This document shows, piece after piece, positions 4,966 to 9,289 of a DNA stretch of 9,289 bases. Below the pieces are notes generated by a model, which saw only the letters and a list, made by a program, of their open reading frames with translations, made no database searches and was not told the DNA's origin. Source of the DNA: Clostridia bacterium (GTDB lineage: Bacteria > Bacillota > Clostridia > Oscillospirales > CAG-382); NCBI GenBank assembly GCA_017397605.1, contig JAFQII010000221.1:1-9289 (forward strand). The letters are read 5' to 3'. The number at the start of each line of letters is the position of its first letter. The stretch's first letter is position 1. The position numbers and the translations under genes were made by a program.

Positions 4966-5092
4966 TTTTGCGCGAATAGTCCGCAAAGCGGACGGGCGCA
5001 AAACTTCATTGGCGCGCCGCGCCACTTCATTGCAGGCTTTGCCTGCACTTCATTTGTCCGCAGGACAACTTCATTTACGCAACGCGTAACTT
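4966..5092. repeat. Array of triloop hairpins joined by the linker ACTTCATT
   Basis: The 8-base word ACTTCATT occurs at 5003, 5024, 5047 and 5068, with a partial copy (ACTT) at 5089, so the steps are 21, 23, 21 and 21 bases. Between linkers lie perfect hairpins with unrelated arms but always a 3-base loop: GGCGC/GCGCC (5011-5023, loop GCC), TGCAGGC/GCCTGCA (5031-5047, TTT), TTGTCC/GGACAA (5054-5068, GCA) and TTACGC/GCGTAA (5075-5089, AAC). A fifth, GTCCGC/GCGGAC (4979-4993, loop AAA), is wrapped by an outer 8-bp stem (4966-4973 with 4996-5003). The last partial linker shares bases with the rnj stop codon, so the whole array forms the 3' tail of the rnj transcript. No coding sequence is evident. 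Confidence 0.85.
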
Positions 5093-6875
5093 AATACCCT
5101 ACTTCTGTGATCAGCGTGACCACGACGGGCTTGTGCTTGGTTTTTTGGTAGATGGTGTTGAGCATGTCGTCCTTGAGGCGCGTGCCGATCGCGGTCGGGT
5201 CGGTGATGCCGCGTTCCAGCGACTTGGTCACAAATTTGCGCGCCATGTCGGTAAGGTACTGCATCAGCTCCTCATTGTCCTTGACATAGACAAAACCGCG
5301 CGAGACGATCTCGGGCATGACGGTCAGCTCGCCCTCGGGGCTGATGCCCGCGGTGATAAAGACCACGCCCGACTCGGACAGGTTCATGCGGTCGCGCAGA
5401 ACAGCCGATTCGACACCGTCGCCGCCCGCAACGTCGATCATCACGTGCCCCGCTTCGACCTCGTCGCCGTAATGGATGCCGCGGCGGTCCATCTCGATGA
5501 TGCGCCCGGGGAACGGAATGAGCACGTTCTTTTCGGGCGTGCCGAGCGATTTTGCAAGGTTTGCATGCGCAACGAGGTGCTTGAACTCACCGTGCAGCGG
5601 CACAAAGCTGTCCGCCTTGACAAGGCTGTGCATCAGCTTGAGCTCCTCGCGGCAGGCGTGTCCCGAAACGTGCACGTCATCGGTACGGTCGGTGATGACC
5701 TCGACGCCTTTTTTGTACAGCTCGTTGATGATCTTGCCGACCAGCTTTTCGTTGCCGGGAATGCAGGACGCGGAAATCACGACCAGGTCGGTCGTCGAAA
5801 GGGACACCAGCGTGTGCGCACCGAACGCCATGCGGTACAGCGCGCTCATCGGCTCGCCCTGACTGCCCGTGGTGATGATCGCAAGCTGTTCCGGCGGAAA
5901 ATACTTGCAATCCGCGATATCGATGACAAGCCCCTCGGGAATGTCGATATAACCCAACTGCTGTGCGGCACGCAGGACGTTTTGCAGGCTTCTGCCCGTC
6001 AGTGCGACCTTTCTGCCGTGGCGCGCGCACGCTTCCAGAATCTGTTGCACGCGGTGCACGTTGGAAGAGAACGTCGCAATGACCACGCGGCGCGTGTCGT
6101 CCTGAAAAATGCGGTCAAACGAAGCCGTCAGCGAGCTCTCGCTCGGGGTGTAGCCGGGGCGCTCCGCGTTGGTGGAGTCGCACAGCAAGAGCTTGACGCC
6201 CTTTCTGCCCAGCTCGGCAAATCTGCCCAGATCGATCGGCGTCGTGCCGATCGGCGTAAAGTCGATCTTAAAGTCGCCCGTGTGCACGATTCTGCCGCAG
6301 GGCGTGTTGATGCAAAGCGCGATCGCGTCGGGCATCGAGTGGTTGACGTGGATAAATTCGACGTCAAAAACACCCAGCGCAAGCATTTCGCCCGCGCGCA
6401 CCTCGTAGAGATCCTCGGTGCGGATGTTGTGCTCGTTCAGCTTGCCGTCCAGAATCCCCAGCGTCAGCCTTGTGCCGAACACGTCGCAATGCAGCTTCTT
6501 GAGCAAATACGGCACTGCGCCGATATGGTCCTCATGCCCGTGTGTCAGCACCAGACCGCGGATCTTGTCCGCGTTGCGTACAAGGTACGAAAAATCGGGA
6601 ATCACCACGTCCACGCCGGGCATGTCCTCGCGCGGAAACGAAATACCGCAGTCGACCACGATGATATCGTCGCCGTATTCAAACGCGGTCATATTCATGC
6701 CGATACCGTCCACGCCGCCCAGCGGAATGATCTTGACGGTATTGATCTTTTTGGTCGTCTTGGCAGGCTTGGGGGCAATCGATTCTTTTGCGTTCAAAGC
6801 CGCTTTGGCTTCTTTTTTTGCCTGGGTCGCCTTTTTTTGCTCAATCAGCTCTTCGATGTTGTTTTTCTTTTTCAT
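5091..6875 (-). CDS. rnj: Ribonuclease J
   Basis: A metallo-beta-lactamase/beta-CASP nuclease of RNA decay and maturation, with 5'-3' exonuclease and endonuclease activity in the family. The 594 aa include a Lys/Ala-rich extension (1-46) not needed for the fold; typical RNase J is about 555 aa. Zinc-site motifs are present: HGHEDH (112-117), NHSMPD (178-183) and HTGDFKID (198-205). The beta-CASP region has TGSQGEPMSAL (336-346) and HVSGHA (402-407), then PLHGEFKHL (426-434), and a C-terminal domain ends in EVGY. All metal and phosphate-binding motifs look intact. AAGGAG lies 4 bases before the ATG, and a consensus promoter about 70 bases upstream suggests a single-gene transcript. The hairpin array starts at its stop codon. 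Confidence 0.97.
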   Translation of the reverse strand: MKKKNNIEELIEQKKATQAKKEAKAALNAKESIAPKPAKTTKKINTVKIIPLGGVDGIGMNMTAFEYGDDIIVVDCGISFPREDMPGVDVVIPDFSYLVRNADKIRGLVLTHGHEDHIGAVPYLLKKLHCDVFGTRLTLGILDGKLNEHNIRTEDLYEVRAGEMLALGVFDVEFIHVNHSMPDAIALCINTPCGRIVHTGDFKIDFTPIGTTPIDLGRFAELGRKGVKLLLCDSTNAERPGYTPSESSLTASFDRIFQDDTRRVVIATFSSNVHRVQQILEACARHGRKVALTGRSLQNVLRAAQQLGYIDIPEGLVIDIADCKYFPPEQLAIITTGSQGEPMSALYRMAFGAHTLVSLSTTDLVVISASCIPGNEKLVGKIINELYKKGVEVITDRTDDVHVSGHACREELKLMHSLVKADSFVPLHGEFKHLVAHANLAKSLGTPEKNVLIPFPGRIIEMDRRGIHYGDEVEAGHVMIDVAGGDGVESAVLRDRMNLSESGVVFITAGISPEGELTVMPEIVSRGFVYVKDNEELMQYLTDMARKFVTKSLERGITDPTAIGTRLKDDMLNTIYQKTKHKPVVVTLITEVGY

Positions 6876-6948
6876 GTTTCTCCTTTTTTCAAAAAATATC
6901 TATCAAACCGCGCGATACGCACGGCGCACGTCAAACACACACTTCTAT

Positions 6949-6977
6949 ATCATACCCAAAAACAGCCTTTTTGTCAA
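6949..6977 (-). promoter_or_regulatory. Sigma-A promoter of rnj
   Basis: On the minus strand, a perfect TTGACA (6972-6977), a 17-base spacer and TATGAT (6949-6954). Transcription would begin near 6942, giving a leader of about 66 bases before the rnj ATG. No clear leader structure was seen. Confidence 0.9.
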
Positions 6978-7027
6978 GAGCAAGTTTTGTCATCCCCCGT
7001 CGAACGCCAAACAATCAAAAAAATCAC

Positions 7028-7056
7028 TTGCATTTTGCGTTTGCATATGATATACT
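7028..7056 (+). promoter_or_regulatory. Extended -10 promoter of the permease-murI operon
   Basis: TTGCAT (7028-7033), a 17-base spacer and TATACT (7051-7056), preceded by TGA at 7048-7050, which makes an extended -10 (TGn). Transcription would start near 7063, about 33 bases before the permease ATG. Confidence 0.85.
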
Positions 7057-7095
7057 GTAAGATACCGTAAAACCGCCGCAAAGAAGGTGTCCTCC

Positions 7096-8034
7096 ATGTC
7101 GTTTGCATCGACCGCGATACAGGTGTTGCTGTTGATGGCTTATGCCGTCCCCGGATTTTTGTTTGTCAAGTGCAAAACATTAAATGCCTCTCATATCGCA
7201 CCGTTTTCCAAGGTGCTTGTCTATTTCTGCCAGCCGTGCCTGCAGCTGTACGCGTTTCAGACCGCGACCTGCTCGGTATCGCTCTTGCGCGAGATGGGCT
7301 TGTTCTTTGTCTTTTGCACCGCGGTGGAAGCGCTGGTGCTGATCGCGGCGATCTTACTCATTCCCGACAAAGGCGAAGCGCGCAGGCGCGTTTGCAGTGT
7401 GGCGTGCGTATTGGGCAATGTGGGCTTTATCGGCATTCCGCTGCTGCAGGCGCTGCTTCCCGAGGACGTGCGCGCAAGCGGCGTTGCGCTGTCGGCGATC
7501 TTTTCGCTGTCGATGAACCTGCTCGGCTGGACGTGCGGACTCTACCGCATGACGGGTGAGCGTAAGCATATCAAGCTCAAGGCGCTTTTGACCAACCCCG
7601 CAATTCTGGCGTTTTACGTTGCGTTTCCGCTGTTTTTGTTGGGCATCAAGCTCCCGGCGGCGATCGCGTCGACGGTTGAGCTGGCAGGAAGAATGTCCAC
7701 GCCGCTTTGCATGATCGCGCTGGGCATGCGCTTGGCGTCCACGCCCTTTGGGCGCATCATCACGGACAAATACGCGTGGCTGGCTTGCGCAGGCAAGCTG
7801 GTCGCCATGCCGCTGCTTTCGCTCTTTGCGGTGAGCTTTTTCCCCGTACCCGATTATTTCAAAGCGACGCTGTTTTTGCTGTGCTGCTGTCCGACCGCGT
7901 CCGCGGTGCAGAATTTCTCCGAGATCTACCTGCCCGACACGGAAGTCGAGGGCAAAAACACCGCGGCAGACTCAATTTTGCTTTCAAACATTCTCTGCAT
8001 GGTCACGATTCCCGTGCTTGCCATGCTGTTGTGA
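7096..8034 (+). CDS. AEC-family (auxin efflux carrier type) permease
   Basis: A 312-aa integral inner-membrane protein with about ten hydrophobic segments, beginning at residues 6-24. Family landmarks are the first-helix PGF followed by a short polar turn, GNVGFIGIPLLQAL (107-120), TNPAILAF (166-173) and STPLCMIALGMRLA (201-214). The second half repeats the plan of the first, as in the bile-acid/auxin efflux fold. Bacterial members include malate permeases, but the substrate is not readable here. The ATG at 7096 is chosen because AGAAGG lies 8 bases before it; a GTG at 7087 would overlap that site. It is the first gene of an operon, 12 bases ahead of murI. Export or uptake of an organic or amino acid linked to murI is possible but speculative. 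Confidence 0.88.
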   Translation: MSFASTAIQVLLLMAYAVPGFLFVKCKTLNASHIAPFSKVLVYFCQPCLQLYAFQTATCSVSLLREMGLFFVFCTAVEALVLIAAILLIPDKGEARRRVCSVACVLGNVGFIGIPLLQALLPEDVRASGVALSAIFSLSMNLLGWTCGLYRMTGERKHIKLKALLTNPAILAFYVAFPLFLLGIKLPAAIASTVELAGRMSTPLCMIALGMRLASTPFGRIITDKYAWLACAGKLVAMPLLSLFAVSFFPVPDYFKATLFLLCCCPTASAVQNFSEIYLPDTEVEGKNTAADSILLSNILCMVTIPVLAMLL

Positions 8035-8046
8035 TAAGGAGTGCTT

Positions 8047-8850
8047 ATGTCACATATCGGCGTATTTGACTCGGGACTCGGCGGTCTGACGGGCTACCGC
8101 GCATTGCGCGAGCTGTTGCCGCAGGAGGACCTCATCTATTTCGGCGACAACGCGCGCGTTCCGTACGGAACCAAATCGCGCGAGGTCATCTGCCGCTATG
8201 CCCTGCAGGACACCCGTTTTTTGCTGTCGCGCGACGTGCGTGCCGTACTGGTCGCGTGCGGAACAGTCTCTTCCAACGCGCTTGAACTGTTGCAGGAACG
8301 TTTTGACGTGCCGTTTGTCGGCGTCGTCTCTCCCGCGGCAGAAGCCGCCGTCCGCATCGCATCCGCAAAAAACGGCAGAATCCTCGTGCTCGGCACCGCC
8401 GCAACGGTCAGCTCGGGCGCTTACGAAAAAGCCATTCGCGCACTTGACCGTTCGGTCAGGGTCGCGTCCGTCGCCTGCCCGCTGTTTGTCCCGCTTGCGG
8501 AAAACGGACACACCGAAAAGGGCGATATTGCCGCCACGGCGATCGCAGAAAAATATCTGCGCCCCTACACAGATTTTTGCGCCGACGCGGTGATTCTGGG
8601 ATGCACGCACTTTCCCTTGCTGTCGGACATCATTGCAGACGTTTTGCCTGCGCCGGTGCTCGTTTCGGCAGGCGCGGAATCCGCACGCGCGATGGCAGAG
8701 CTTGCGCGCTCGCAGGGCTTTGCGCAAGGCAGCGGAACAGACGCGTTCTTCACCTCCGACGACCCCGTCTCCTTTGCGGAAAACGCAAGCCGTTTTCTCG
8801 GCAGACCGCTCGGTGCGGCTGTCTCCAAAATCGATATCGAAACCTATTAG
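8047..8850 (+). CDS. murI: Glutamate racemase
   Basis: A cytosolic enzyme that makes D-glutamate for peptidoglycan by two-cysteine proton transfer. The 267 aa are normal in length. Visible motifs are VFDSGLGGL (6-14), GDNARVPYG (33-41), the first catalytic cysteine in VACGTVSSN (69-77, C71), LGTAATV (115-121), CPLFVPLAENG (144-154) and the second cysteine in LGCTHFPLL (184-192, C186, with H188). The usual ACNTA is ACGTV here, so the substrate-contacting Asn is Gly. The ATG at 8047 is used because AAGGAG (8036-8041) is 5 bases before it; an upstream GTG (8041) overlaps that site. It is the middle gene of the permease-murI-DUF1934 operon. Confidence 0.94.
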   Translation: MSHIGVFDSGLGGLTGYRALRELLPQEDLIYFGDNARVPYGTKSREVICRYALQDTRFLLSRDVRAVLVACGTVSSNALELLQERFDVPFVGVVSPAAEAAVRIASAKNGRILVLGTAATVSSGAYEKAIRALDRSVRVASVACPLFVPLAENGHTEKGDIAATAIAEKYLRPYTDFCADAVILGCTHFPLLSDIIADVLPAPVLVSAGAESARAMAELARSQGFAQGSGTDAFFTSDDPVSFAENASRFLGRPLGAAVSKIDIETY

Positions 8851-8861
8851 GATACATCATT

Positions 8862-9289
8862 ATGACAAACGTAACCATCGAGATCACCAACTACCGCTTT
8901 GACGTCGAAAACAACGAGCCCGAAACGATCAGCTACCGCGCGGTCGGCACAAGCCGCCTCTCGCGCGACGGCGTCAGAATCGAATACGAAGAGCCCGAGC
9001 TGACGGGCATGGACGGCACGGTCACGACCGTCACCGTGTTGCATTCGGGTGCAGTCTCCGTCAACCGCGTCGGCCCGATCAACACGCACATGGTTTTTGA
9101 AGAAGGCAAAATGCACGCGTGCATCTACGACACGGGCTATTTCCCCGTACAGATCTGCATCCACACGTCCAAGCTTCAAAACTCGCTCTCCGAGCGCGGC
9201 GGTTGCTTTGACGTGGAGTACAACATGGAGATCGGCGGCAGGCTCGCGTCCAAAAACCGCATGAAAATCATCGTTACACCAACAAAGCC
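8862..9289 (+). CDS. DUF1934 (YwiB-like) small beta-barrel protein, C-terminus beyond the window
   Basis: 142 codons are visible, near the full length of the family (about 140-150 aa), so only a few residues should be missing. The sequence runs as alternating short beta strands: ISYRAVGTSRLSRDGVRIEY, then TVTVLHSGAVSVNRVG, MVFEEGKMHACIYDTGYFPV (77-96), IHTSKLQNSL (100-109), FDVEYNMEIGG (116-126) and KNRMKIIV. This is the DUF1934 pattern, predicted to be a calycin-like barrel of unknown function. The start at 8862 lies 11 bases after murI, with AGGA overlapping the murI stop. In many Firmicutes this gene precedes argS, so argS may lie just past the edge. Confidence 0.85.
   Translation, partial: MTNVTIEITNYRFDVENNEPETISYRAVGTSRLSRDGVRIEYEEPELTGMDGTVTTVTVLHSGAVSVNRVGPINTHMVFEEGKMHACIYDTGYFPVQICIHTSKLQNSLSERGGCFDVEYNMEIGGRLASKNRMKIIVTPTK

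Noticed and set aside
5027..5074. Short peptide frame on the minus strand within the hairpin array (linkers read ATGAAG)
   Set aside because: Only 15 codons, no ribosome site, and the sequence is fully explained by palindrome structure.
4966..5092. CRISPR array
   Set aside because: The constant word is only 8 bases, and the intervals are perfect palindromes rather than unique spacers. No cas genes are present.
5133..7070. Very long open frame on the plus strand opposite rnj
   Set aside because: It is a shadow of the GC-biased codon pattern of rnj. The product is Arg/His/Val-rich with no recognisable domain, and rnj on the other strand has all motifs, a ribosome site and a promoter.
8041..8049. 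GTG start for murI and the similar GTG start for the small XRE gene (4703)
   Set aside because: In both cases the GTG lies on or next to the AAGGAG ribosome site, while the ATG two codons later has correct spacing.

Overview
The window looks like chromosomal DNA of a GC-rich member of the Clostridia (Firmicutes), probably an Oscillospirales/Ruminococcaceae-type gut anaerobe. The evidence is strong Shine-Dalgarno sites, consensus sigma-A promoters, an RNase J gene, a DUF1934 (YwiB-like) gene, a phosphomannomutase-fused nucleotidyltransferase, and small palindromic repeats between genes. The order-level placement is inference from gene style, not from a marker gene.

Layout. On the minus strand at the left edge, ribF (98-1042) has a consensus promoter and overlaps by 4 bases the start of a secreted-protein gene that runs off the window. 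A 335-base gap (1043-1377) holds the ribF promoter and a chain of four small hairpins. The plus-strand gene 1378-3525 encodes a three-part sugar-phosphate nucleotidyltransferase: catalytic domain, left-handed beta-helix and a degenerate phosphomannomutase-like domain. An approximately 80-base repeat lies upstream of it and again directly after its stop codon, followed by a UUCG-loop terminator shared with the convergent gene beyond.

The segment 3742-4906 is visibly poorer in GC. It holds three small genes: a minus-strand XRE regulator (3742-4089), a divergent SLOG/DUF1273-like protein (4216-4650) and a second small XRE protein (4709-4906). The divergent promoter carries two near-identical 17-bp operator-like palindromes 32 bp apart. 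A strong terminator closes the block. It is bounded on one side by the approximately 80-base repeat and on the other by an array of triloop hairpins joined by an 8-base linker (4966-5092), which starts inside the rnj stop codon. This block is the best candidate for an acquired accessory system.

The right part is housekeeping. RNase J (5091-6875, minus) has its own consensus promoter. Divergent from it is a tightly packed plus-strand operon: AEC-family permease (7096-8034), glutamate racemase murI (8047-8850) and a DUF1934 protein (8862 to the window end). The operon has an extended -10 promoter, and the gaps between its genes are 11-12 bases.
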